Of a stretch of 16,152 nt of DNA, positions 6,094 to 13,264 are shown in pieces. Origin of the DNA: JBJHCA01 sp050485785 (GTDB taxonomy: Bacteria > Bacteroidota > Bacteroidia > Chitinophagales > Saprospiraceae); the NCBI GenBank assembly GCA_050485785.1, contig JBJHCA010000075.1:1-16152 (forward strand). Reading direction: 5' to 3'. The notes beneath the pieces were generated by a model. It searched no databases, had not been told where the DNA came from, and worked only from the letters and a program-made list of their open reading frames with translations. How positions within the stretch are numbered: position 1 is the first letter of the stretch; the number at the start of each line of letters is the position of its first letter. The position numbers were made by a program, and so were the translations under genes.

Positions 6094-7749
6094 CTATTGA
6101 CGCCTTAATGCCAGGAACTCTTCTGCCTCAAGGGCATTGGCACACCGGGCAGCGGTAAGTCCCCCTTTTTGCCCCATCCACACACCGTACTGTACATCTT
6201 CCATACCTTCACAGCTGTGGGCGTCCGGATTAATGCTCAGATAGAGTCCCTTTTCCAGGGCATAATCCACATAAGTCCAGTCCAGATCAAGCCGGGCCGG
6301 ATTGGCATTAATTTCTATCATCACTCCGTACTCCGAACAGGCATCCACCAGTGTCCTGTGGTCAACGGGGTAACCCTCCCTGGCCAGTAATATCCGTCCT
6401 GTTGGATGGCCAAGCATGTGTACACATGGATTTGAAACGGCTTTCAGTAAACGCTCCATGGCCTTTGATTGAACCATATTGAGGTTGGTATGTATGCTGG
6501 CAATCACAAGGTCAAGGCTTTGAAGCACTTCTGAGCTTAAGTCCATACTTCCGTCATTCATGATATCACATTCTATACCCTTCAGGATCCTGATCTTTCC
6601 GTTCAGTTCCAGATTTAACTTGTCGATCTCTTTACCCTGCTCCAGAAGTCGGTGCTCATCAAGCCCATTGGCATAAAATGCCGCTTTTGAATGATCGGTA
6701 ATCACAATATAGCGATACCCCAGTGAAGTTGCGTGGAGCGCCATGTCCTTAACACTGTGAAGTCCGTCTGACCACGTTGTATGGCAATGTACCAAACCGA
6801 GGAGATCTTCACGGCTGATCAAACTTCCGGCAGGCTTTGCTTCTCCCCGGGCCATGGCCACTGCCATGACGTGATCGCGCAAAACCGGCGGGATATATAC
6901 CATGTTCGCAATATCATGCTCTCCGCCGGTAAACTGTTCGGAATTCGTTTCTTCCACTCCATGGAAATGCCGGGTAAAAGAATCCGGTCCGGTATGCAAA
7001 AATAGCGCCTCGTCATACTCTTTCCGTCCGGCAAGGCAAATATCTGCTTCCACGCCGTCTTCATGAATACAGGTTATCACGTTTTGACTGCTTTCGCTAA
7101 ATGTCCATTCCTTTAACTTAACGCCTGCACTATCGGCATCAGAAATCAGTTCAAGCCGCCGGACCACAGGCATACGACGCCTCAGTTCTCCCACCGGCTC
7201 AAGCTTTCCCGCATTCCCGGAGTCATGCCAGTCCTTGATGAGCCGATCGGCCCACAAAATGGCATCAGATAGCAACAACTGCCCCTGCTTGCTCAGAAAA
7301 AACCTCACCCTGCGCTCGATCTCAGCCTGAAGCTTTGGTCCGAAACCCTTGACCCTGAGAAGTGCATTATCCCCGCACCCAGTGAGTACATCCTGCAGTG
7401 TCATATAATTGAGTTCCTGCCAGAGAAGCCTCACTTTAGCCGGCCCCAAACCTGGAACGGCCAGCATCTCAACCACTCCGGATGGAATCTGCTCAAGGTA
7501 TTTGTCGAGCGTCTTCATGCTTCCGCTATCGCGCAGTTCAATAATTTTATCGCCGATAGCCTTTCCAACACCGGGTATTGCCCGAATGGCTCCCTCATCC
7601 ATGTCCGTAATGGGTTCATTCCATTTTCTCAGTGTGATATACGCCTGCTGATAAGACCGGACTTTAAATTTGTTCTCGCCCAGCAGGTCCATCACATTGC
7701 CCAGTAAGCGGAATGCCCGGGCTATATCTTTATTGGTCAGTAATGCCAT
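6094..7749 (-). CDS. polX: PolX-family DNA polymerase/PHP exonuclease with a degenerate polymerase site
   Basis: The 551-residue protein has the bacterial PolX layout: an N-terminal 8-kDa-like domain with helix-hairpin-helix motifs (AIPGVGKAIGDKI at 57-69, VPGLGPAKVRLLW at 98-110, VKGFGPKLQAEI at 133-144), a Pol beta-like palm (about 160-300), and a C-terminal PHP domain (about 315-551). The PHP metal ligands are all present: His321, His323, Asp328, His353, Glu393, His420, His448, Asp509 and His511, so a Mn-dependent 3'-5' exonuclease is expected, probably in base-excision repair. The palm is unusual. Where active members have GS...DxD, this one reads VGELRRRMPVVRRLEL (186-201): the two catalytic Asp align with Arg198 and Glu200. 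Asp235 may be the third carboxylate. Nucleotide addition is therefore doubtful. The gene lies 47 bases downstream of the DUF192 gene on the same strand and is probably in its operon. Confidence 0.92.
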   Translation of the reverse strand: MALLTNKDIARAFRLLGNVMDLLGENKFKVRSYQQAYITLRKWNEPITDMDEGAIRAIPGVGKAIGDKIIELRDSGSMKTLDKYLEQIPSGVVEMLAVPGLGPAKVRLLWQELNYMTLQDVLTGCGDNALLRVKGFGPKLQAEIERRVRFFLSKQGQLLLSDAILWADRLIKDWHDSGNAGKLEPVGELRRRMPVVRRLELISDADSAGVKLKEWTFSESSQNVITCIHEDGVEADICLAGRKEYDEALFLHTGPDSFTRHFHGVEETNSEQFTGGEHDIANMVYIPPVLRDHVMAVAMARGEAKPAGSLISREDLLGLVHCHTTWSDGLHSVKDMALHATSLGYRYIVITDHSKAAFYANGLDEHRLLEQGKEIDKLNLELNGKIRILKGIECDIMNDGSMDLSSEVLQSLDLVIASIHTNLNMVQSKAMERLLKAVSNPCVHMLGHPTGRILLAREGYPVDHRTLVDACSEYGVMIEINANPARLDLDWTYVDYALEKGLYLSINPDAHSCEGMEDVQYGVWMGQKGGLTAARCANALEAEEFLALRRQ

Positions 7750-7796
7750 TCTTGTTTTTTATCACCGGCTGTGTAAAGCCTGTTAAGTTAACAGGT

Positions 7797-8360
7797 TCAT
7801 CGTCCGTAAATCTCAAATTCAATGAGGTCACCGCGGTTGATCCCGTGGCGGGCACTGAATCCGGCATTCACTTCCACAACGTACAATGCCGGCCTTTCCG
7901 ATGGAATGGGGGCCTGTGACATGGGTGTGGTATTGGCCTGTATGGTCACAATTTCCTTCCTGCTGTTCACATAAATAATATCCAGCGGGATCCGTGTATT
8001 TTTCATCCAAAACGATTGCGGCTGCTCGCGACCCATCAGGAACAACATGCCGTGATCTTCGGCCATCGACCTTCTGAACATCAGCCCCTGCTGTATTTTG
8101 TCCGGTGTATCGGCCACTTCAATCTTAATGGTTGTAATAAGGGAACTGTCGCCGCTGCTAATGAAACTCAGCTGTCCCTGCTCAATAAATGCCGGCTCAA
8201 AAAAACTCAGTTCCTGGGGATCAACAGTCCTGAAATAATTGATGCCCCCCAGTATCAGTAAAAGCGAAATAAAAATCAATATGAGTATCCGGTAAAAGCG
8301 ATTGTTTTTTTTCGGCTCCGGCCGGGGTGATCCTCCAGCCTGCCTCCTGGTTTTTGCCAT
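7797..8360 (-). CDS. DUF192 family protein, membrane-anchored
   Basis: The 187-residue product has a basic N-terminus (MAKTRRQ to KKNNR), one membrane helix at about residues 23-41 (YRILILIFISLLLILGGIN), and a periplasmic DUF192 domain (PF02643) at about 75-185. The domain hallmarks are all visible: QQGLMFRRSMAEDHGMLF (90-107), FWMKNTRIPLDIIYV (117-131) and VVEVNAGFSARHGINRGD (161-178). The domain's biochemical role is unknown to me. The helix is not followed by a lipobox, and residues around it do not suggest a cut site, so anchoring in the inner membrane is likely. It is the first gene of a minus-strand pair with polX (47 bases) and diverges from the VOC gene across a 130-base region. Confidence 0.88.
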   Translation of the reverse strand: MAKTRRQAGGSPRPEPKKNNRFYRILILIFISLLLILGGINYFRTVDPQELSFFEPAFIEQGQLSFISSGDSSLITTIKIEVADTPDKIQQGLMFRRSMAEDHGMLFLMGREQPQSFWMKNTRIPLDIIYVNSRKEIVTIQANTTPMSQAPIPSERPALYVVEVNAGFSARHGINRGDLIEFEIYGR

Positions 8361-8445
8361 GATGTTTTGTTATTTAATCACGGCAATATTAAGCATTTTT
8401 TGCCGCTGTATGCCTTCCGGCACATCTCGGGTTCCTCACTAATCG

Positions 8446-8453
8446 CAAACATA
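8446..8453 (-). promoter_or_regulatory. Candidate -7 element for the DUF192-polX transcript
   Basis: Read on the minus strand, 8453 to 8446 is TATGTTTG, an exact match to the Bacteroidota -7 consensus TAnnTTTG. It lies 86 bases upstream of the DUF192 ATG, so the leader would be about 80 bases. No clean TTG is found 17-23 bases further upstream; the closest is GTTC at 8472-8469. The call rests on the -7 box and on its position. Confidence 0.4.
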
Positions 8454-8457
8454 TTTC

Positions 8458-8485
8458 TTGTTGTACGCGAACTGTGCTATTTTCG
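8458..8485 (+). promoter_or_regulatory. Candidate promoter of the VOC-ABC transporter operon
   Basis: TTG at 8458-8460, a 17-base spacer, then TATTTTCG at 8478-8485, which is one mismatch from TAnnTTTG. Transcription would then begin near 8490, at or next to the ATG at 8491, implying a leaderless or nearly leaderless message. It lies beside, and faces away from, the candidate minus-strand promoter. Confidence 0.4.
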
Positions 8486-8490
8486 CGATA

Positions 8491-9165
8491 ATGCGAATAA
8501 CTCGTCTACATTTGCTCACCGCTCAACTCAATGCGCTCCGGGCATTCTATTCAGGCCCTATGGGGCTGCCTATTGTTGATGACACACGCCAAAGCTTTAC
8601 AGTTAAAGCCGGTCTCTCGGATTTAACTTTTAGTGCATCCGGTGAATTGACGGCTCCGGTTTACCACTTTGCTTTTAACATACCTCCCGGCAGCGTAATG
8701 AGTGCTCACAACTGGCTTCACTCACAACGGATTGATGTGATCCCTTACATGAAGAAGAGCATTGTCGATTTTCCAAACTGGAATGCGAAATCCGTTTACT
8801 TTACCGACCCGGCAGGCAATATTGCCGAGCTCATCGGCAGGGAACAGACCTTGTCTGCCGCAGAAACAGCATTTACACCGCAATCGATCCTCTGCATCAG
8901 CGAAGTCGGGATACCTTTACAGCAATGGCCTCAATCCATGGAAACAATAAAGAATACGCTGGATTTACCCGTCTACAAAGCAGCTACCGATCAATTTGTG
9001 CCCCTGGGCTCACCTGATGGCTTGCTTATTGCCGTGCCAACTGACCGGCTTTGGTTTCCAACTGCTATACCATGCACACCGTTTCCCGCCAAAATTTCAC
9101 TGGAGGATTTGCGTTCCACACACTTAAGCATTGAACATTATGAAATATTCGTGGAGGCAGCTTAG
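8491..9165 (+). CDS. Two-module VOC (glyoxalase/dioxygenase superfamily) protein
   Basis: I use ATG 8491 (224 residues, MRITRLHLLTAQ), because an upstream alternative start at 8458 would add eleven residues overlapping the likely promoter. The N-terminal module (1-118) has the VOC pattern: RLHLLTAQLNALRAFYSGPMGLPI, then YHFAFNIP, then SVYFTDPAGNIAELIGRE. His7, His59 and Glu113 sit where the two-His-one-Glu metal ligands of the superfamily lie, so a metal site is plausible. The second half (about 133-224, with FVPLGSPDGLLIAV and RLWFPT) looks like a second module without obvious ligands. The superfamily includes glyoxalases, extradiol dioxygenases and fosfomycin/bleomycin resistance proteins, and I cannot choose a substrate. 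The end overlaps the ATG of the transporter binding protein (9140) by 26 bases, so it is probably translated with the ABC importer. Confidence 0.85.
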   Translation: MRITRLHLLTAQLNALRAFYSGPMGLPIVDDTRQSFTVKAGLSDLTFSASGELTAPVYHFAFNIPPGSVMSAHNWLHSQRIDVIPYMKKSIVDFPNWNAKSVYFTDPAGNIAELIGREQTLSAAETAFTPQSILCISEVGIPLQQWPQSMETIKNTLDLPVYKAATDQFVPLGSPDGLLIAVPTDRLWFPTAIPCTPFPAKISLEDLRSTHLSIEHYEIFVEAA

Positions 9166-10291
9166 CTCACTTTTTTGGCTTTTTTTGTGTACTTTTTTCA
9201 TCACTTTTTGTGGTGCCCCTTCGGGTCATCATGAAGACCTCCCCGCAGAAGAAGCCGCACAGCATGATGAATGGATGGAATATGCTTCTATGCTAAGTAT
9301 ACAGTCTGCCGGGGAATGTTTTATGGTGAATATTCACACCTCTTCGCATCGTCAGCAGCTTCCGTTCAGAGTATTACTGTGCCCGCCTGAACACCTGCCC
9401 GAATCTTCCCCTCACCCCGTGATTGTGTTTCCTGTTCAAACCATTGCCCTTACTACCACTACCCAGGCCGGTATGCTGAATATGGCCGGAGGAATAAAAA
9501 AAACGTCCGCAGTGTTACAGGCTGACTACTTCTACCACCCATCCATCCGCGAAGGTGTGCAGAATGGGTCAATACTGGATATTCACATCGGCGACGGTAT
9601 CAACTGGGAGATGATGGCATCGCATAAGCCCGATGTTATGCTTTTGTCATCATTTGAAGCAGGTAACAACTTGGCCACGGCTTACCGGTTGGGACTAACC
9701 GCCATTCCCATGGCAGAACATCTTGAGCATCATCCGCTGGGCCGTGCAGAATGGGTAGTGCTGGCCGGTCTGCTCAATGGTACTTTCCAGGAGACCAGAG
9801 ACTCATTCAGGCTGATCGCCCGCCAATACCACGATCTTGCCGAAAAATCAGATCACATCAATGGCCCAACTGTGCTTACCAATATGGGATTCAGGGGTAC
9901 CTGGTATGTTCCAGGCAACGAGAATTATATGGCCAGGCTCATCCGCGATGCAGGCGGTCGTTATCTTTGGCATGACCTGCAAGGCACCGAAAGCCGGGCC
10001 ATGGATCTGGAGCAAGTTCTCAGCCGTGCTTCCGGGGCAGAAGTGTGGATCAATACCGGCCGAATCTGCTCCATAAGCGAAATCCTCGATGCCGATCCGC
10101 GGTACAGCCTAATCAAAGCCCTGCAACAGCAGAGAGTATATGCTGCCACCGCCCGGGTAGCCAATCGTGGAAATGCCTTTGACTTTTATGAATCAGGTGT
10201 GGTGAACCCACATATCCTGCTTGCTGATCTGATCAGTATTTTTCACCACCATGCTGAAAATCCGCTAGTTTTCTATGAAGCCTGCCGCTAA
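9140..10291 (+). CDS. ABC transporter substrate-binding lipoprotein (BtuF/FepB type)
   Basis: The start is taken as ATG 9140 (383 residues); a TTG at 9131 lies just upstream. The N-terminus is a signal peptide with lipobox ITFC, lipidated Cys24. The mature part matches the periplasmic binding protein family for iron chelates and cobamides (PF01497): VIVFPVQTIALTTTTQAGML (94-113), KPDVMLLS (163-170), TAIPMAEHLEHHPLGRAEW (187-205), and later GTWYVPGNENYMARLIRDAGGRY and LIKALQQQRVYA. The HPLGRAEW segment is typical of a Bacteroidota subgroup. It would deliver its ligand to the permease encoded next. The ligand (siderophore, haem or cobamide) cannot be told from sequence, and no TonB receptor is in the window. 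It overlaps VOC by 26 bases and the permease by 17. Confidence 0.9.
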   Translation: MKYSWRQLSSLFWLFLCTFFITFCGAPSGHHEDLPAEEAAQHDEWMEYASMLSIQSAGECFMVNIHTSSHRQQLPFRVLLCPPEHLPESSPHPVIVFPVQTIALTTTTQAGMLNMAGGIKKTSAVLQADYFYHPSIREGVQNGSILDIHIGDGINWEMMASHKPDVMLLSSFEAGNNLATAYRLGLTAIPMAEHLEHHPLGRAEWVVLAGLLNGTFQETRDSFRLIARQYHDLAEKSDHINGPTVLTNMGFRGTWYVPGNENYMARLIRDAGGRYLWHDLQGTESRAMDLEQVLSRASGAEVWINTGRICSISEILDADPRYSLIKALQQQRVYAATARVANRGNAFDFYESGVVNPHILLADLISIFHHHAENPLVFYEACR

Positions 10292-11288
10292 TCATATTCT
10301 GCTCTGGATCTTACTGCTGGTGTCAGGTGTAATCAGCATTACAGGGAGTCTGGCCTTAGGCCCTGCTTCCGTTCCCCTTTCCGACCTTATCAGTTGGCTG
10401 CTGATGCGACCCGGTGATGCCCATTTCATGATCATTATTAGTGAATTGCGCTGGCCAAGAACCCTGGCCGGGATCGTTGCGGGAAGCGGCCTAGGCATCG
10501 CCGGACTCATGATGCAAACCCTGTTCAGAAATCCCATTGCCGGCCCTTATGTTCTGGGTATCAGTGCAGGGGCCAGCCTCGGTGTAGCTGCTTTCATCAT
10601 GGCCGGAACAGCCCTGGGTCTGGGATATTTTGGTCAGTGGGGTCTCATCCTTTCAGCATTTGCCGGGGCAGCCATCATGATGGTTATTATGCTGATAATT
10701 GCCGGCACAGTGCAGGACATTGCCGTATTACTGATTGCCGGACTCATGATGGGCATGGGCATCAGTGCCGTGGTTACAGTTCTACAATACTATTCAGGAC
10801 TTGAAGAGCTTCGTCAGTATGTAATATGGACTTTCGGAAGCCTGGCCGGGGTCTCATCCTCAGATACCACGCTGCTGAGTGTTTTGTTCGTCGGGCTGGC
10901 CATTGCCGGATTTCTCCTGTACCGGTCTCTCAACACTTTGCTTCTCGGTGAAAATTACGCTCTCACTATGGGTGTCAATGTACTCAGACTCAGATATTCG
11001 ATTCTGCTGATCACCGCAGGGTTAACTGCACTGGTTACGGCTTATTGCGGCCCTGTAGCTTTTGTTGGAATTGCCGTACCGCACATGGCACGCATGTTGT
11101 TTAAAACCAACAGGCATCAAATACTGATACCGGCATGCATGCTTTGCGGCACAGTAATTATGCTGATGTGTGATCTGATTGCCAGGGGCACACTTGGCGG
11201 CATGGTGCTGCCGCTCAATGCCATAACATCCATGCTGGGAGCCCCCCTGGTAGTGTGGCTGGCCATAAAAAGTTATAAATTCATGTAG
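10275..11288 (+). CDS. FecCD/BtuC-family ABC transporter permease
   Basis: The 337-residue product is the membrane subunit (PF01032) of the importer. It has about nine to ten hydrophobic segments. Family motifs are clear: LRWPRTLAGIVAGSGLGIAG (matching the R(L/W)PR signature), MQTLFRNPIAGPYVLGISAGASLG, and, near the C-terminus, VAFVGIAVPHMARMLF with DLIARG, the region that contacts the ATPase. The ATG at 10275 lies inside the end of the binding protein gene (17-base overlap), and the ATPase starts 6 bases after its stop. Length agrees with other members (about 330-350). Confidence 0.93.
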   Translation: MKPAANHILLWILLLVSGVISITGSLALGPASVPLSDLISWLLMRPGDAHFMIIISELRWPRTLAGIVAGSGLGIAGLMMQTLFRNPIAGPYVLGISAGASLGVAAFIMAGTALGLGYFGQWGLILSAFAGAAIMMVIMLIIAGTVQDIAVLLIAGLMMGMGISAVVTVLQYYSGLEELRQYVIWTFGSLAGVSSSDTTLLSVLFVGLAIAGFLLYRSLNTLLLGENYALTMGVNVLRLRYSILLITAGLTALVTAYCGPVAFVGIAVPHMARMLFKTNRHQILIPACMLCGTVIMLMCDLIARGTLGGMVLPLNAITSMLGAPLVVWLAIKSYKFM

Positions 11289-11294
11289 TCGCCT

Positions 11295-12008
11295 ATGATC
11301 TCTGCTACCCCTTTACAGATTGGATATTCGGGCAGACTGCTTTTCAGTACTGATGCACTTGAATTAAAAACGAGCTCTTTTACTGTGTTGGCCGGCAGAA
11401 ACGGCTGTGGAAAAAGCACCATGATCAGAACGCTCACGGGCTTGCACAAGCCCCTCAGTGGCGAAGTAATGCTGAACAAGGTCAATATCAGGTCGCTCAA
11501 ACCCATCCAAAAAGCCCGGCAATTCAGCATGGTGCTCACAGGTCGGGTAAACAATGCCTATCTGTCCGTATTTGATGTACTGATGCTGGCCCGTTTTCCC
11601 TATGCGCCTTTATGGCGAAAACTTCCCGATGATGACCTGGCCATAGTGCTCAATGCCGCAGATCGTTGCAGTATCAGCGACAAGCTACACCGCTCGGTTA
11701 ATTACCTCTCCGACGGCGAATACCAACGGGTAATGATTGCCAGGGCTCTGGCTCAGGATACACCAATGATCGTACTGGATGAACCGGTAGCTCACCTCGA
11801 TCCGATGGCCAGAAAGCAGATTTTTCAGTTGTTATGGGAGTTGGTTACTACAGAGAACAAAACCATTCTGGCTGCTACGCATGCTATCGATCTTGCCCTT
11901 GAATTTGCCGGTGAACTCTGGCTGATAAACAAGGATAATCAATTCAGCACCTGCATGGCCCATGAAGCCAACCCTGAACGCTTGTTCAGTGATCTTTATG
12001 CTGAATGA
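11295..12008 (+). CDS. ABC transporter ATP-binding protein (FhuC/BtuD type)
   Basis: The 237-residue subunit hydrolyses ATP to drive import. Walker A is GRNGCGKST (34-42), the signature motif reads LSDGE (138-142) instead of LSGGQ, Walker B is MIVLDEP (158-164) with catalytic Glu163, the D-loop is AHLD (166-169), and the switch histidine is His196. At the Q-loop site the sequence is QFSMVLTGR (76-84), so the usual Gln is replaced by Thr. From memory, LSDGE and VLT(E/G)R are normal for the Bacteroidota members of this group, so they are not signs of inactivity. It is the last gene of the operon and its final 13 bases overlap the end of aroA on the other strand. Confidence 0.93.
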   Translation: MISATPLQIGYSGRLLFSTDALELKTSSFTVLAGRNGCGKSTMIRTLTGLHKPLSGEVMLNKVNIRSLKPIQKARQFSMVLTGRVNNAYLSVFDVLMLARFPYAPLWRKLPDDDLAIVLNAADRCSISDKLHRSVNYLSDGEYQRVMIARALAQDTPMIVLDEPVAHLDPMARKQIFQLLWELVTTENKTILAATHAIDLALEFAGELWLINKDNQFSTCMAHEANPERLFSDLYAE

Positions 12009-13264
12009 CTCTCAGTTGGTGAAACAGTAAATCCAAGCTCCTGCAATTGATCCCAGAATGCCGGAAAGGATTTGGCCACCACTTCAGCGGAATCCAGCTC
12101 AATTGAGCTGGTTACCAGGCTAAGCGGTGCAAGGCTCATCGCCATACGGTGATCGTTATACACCGGCAATATGACCTGTTGCTCCAGTGGCTGACCGGAT
12201 GCCAGCAGAAAATCCTTGCCAAACGTTGCATTACCCCCCAACATAGAGATAACATTAGCCAGTGCCCATAACCTGTCGGTCTCTTTTCTGCGCAGCGTTA
12301 CCAAACCGCGGGCATCTAATTGCATACCCAGGCCAAAAGCCGATAAGATAAATGTCTGGGCTAAGTCAGGACAATGCTCAAACATGAATTGAAAACCTTT
12401 GGATGGATTATTGGAGGATATGATGGAAATACCCTCGGAATGAACTTGGGTCTGCACCCCAAATTTCTTACCGATGGCTGCACTCTCCCGATCTCCCTGC
12501 AGACTGTCAATCGCTAAAGAAGGTAAAAATATCTCAGAACCCGGCCTGATTGCACAAAGACTGTAGGCATAGGATGCTGCAGACCAGTCAGCCTCAACAT
12601 GAAACGTGCCGCTGTATTCTCCTTCACTGATCAGAATAGTTCTGTCCGTAACGGTACAATTTACGCCGGCCTGTACCATAAGACTGCGGGTCATTTCAAT
12701 ATAAGGCATTGAAACCAGCGGTGTAGTACACTGAATAGTACCGCCCCCGTTAAAATAGGGTGCAATCATCATCAAGGCTGATATAAACTGGCTTGAAATG
12801 TTCCCGGGGATACTCACCTGCATAGGTTGACTCATATCTGCCATACCTTCAATCACCACAGGTGGAAAGCCCTCTTTTTCGGTATACCGGATATTCACAC
12901 CGCATTGTCTGAGAGCATCGACCAGCATGGAAACAGGTCGGCCGTAAAAGTTTACTGAAGCGTCCAGTGTTTTGATTCCGGGCTTTGTACAACAAAGAGC
13001 CATAAAAAATCTAAACGAGGTACCTCCTTCACCACAGTTATACTCATTGCCTTCCTGAATTAGACATTGCCTTAAAGTTTGAGTATCCTGAGCTGCCGAG
13101 AGGTTTTCGATATGCAGATTTTTTGCACCGGCCAGTGACTGCATAATGAGCAAACGGTTACTGATACTCTTGGAGCCGGGCAGATGAAATGTTCCCTGCA
13201 ACGGGCCTTTTGGTGAAACAATACGAATGGGCCCGTTCATCATGATTTGTACATTATCAGACAT
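11996..13264 (-). CDS. aroA: 3-phosphoshikimate 1-carboxyvinyltransferase (EPSP synthase)
   Basis: The enzyme joins shikimate-3-phosphate and phosphoenolpyruvate in the sixth step of the shikimate pathway. I choose the ATG at 13264 (422 residues); a longer frame to 13321 lies wholly within gyrB, and a start at 13243 (MMNGPIRI) is also possible. Active-site elements: LPGSKSISNRLL (28-39, Lys32), CGEGGTSFRF (77-86, the PEP loop), GRPVSMLVDAL (108-118), GNISSQF (154-160), CPDLAQT (298-304, catalytic Asp300), LRRKETDRL (324-332, Glu328), NDHRMAM (370-376) and Lys398. The PEP loop reads GEGGT where E. coli has GNAGT, as in other divergent AroA groups. The ATG lies inside the end of gyrB (ATGTCTGA), suggesting coupled translation with gyrB. 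Confidence 0.94.
   Translation of the reverse strand: MSDNVQIMMNGPIRIVSPKGPLQGTFHLPGSKSISNRLLIMQSLAGAKNLHIENLSAAQDTQTLRQCLIQEGNEYNCGEGGTSFRFFMALCCTKPGIKTLDASVNFYGRPVSMLVDALRQCGVNIRYTEKEGFPPVVIEGMADMSQPMQVSIPGNISSQFISALMMIAPYFNGGGTIQCTTPLVSMPYIEMTRSLMVQAGVNCTVTDRTILISEGEYSGTFHVEADWSAASYAYSLCAIRPGSEIFLPSLAIDSLQGDRESAAIGKKFGVQTQVHSEGISIISSNNPSKGFQFMFEHCPDLAQTFILSAFGLGMQLDARGLVTLRRKETDRLWALANVISMLGGNATFGKDFLLASGQPLEQQVILPVYNDHRMAMSLAPLSLVTSSIELDSAEVVAKSFPAFWDQLQELGFTVSPTESHSA

Noticed and set aside
8361..8490. Cobalamin riboswitch upstream of the ABC operon
   Set aside because: The space before the ATG is about 130 bases and is shared with a divergent gene; I see no B12-box-like sequence, and the likely transcript start leaves no leader.
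11520..11720. ABC ATPase inactive because Q-loop Gln and LSGGQ are altered
   Set aside because: Walker A, Walker B Glu163, D-loop and His196 are intact, and the LSDGE and VLT variants are usual in this Bacteroidota subgroup.
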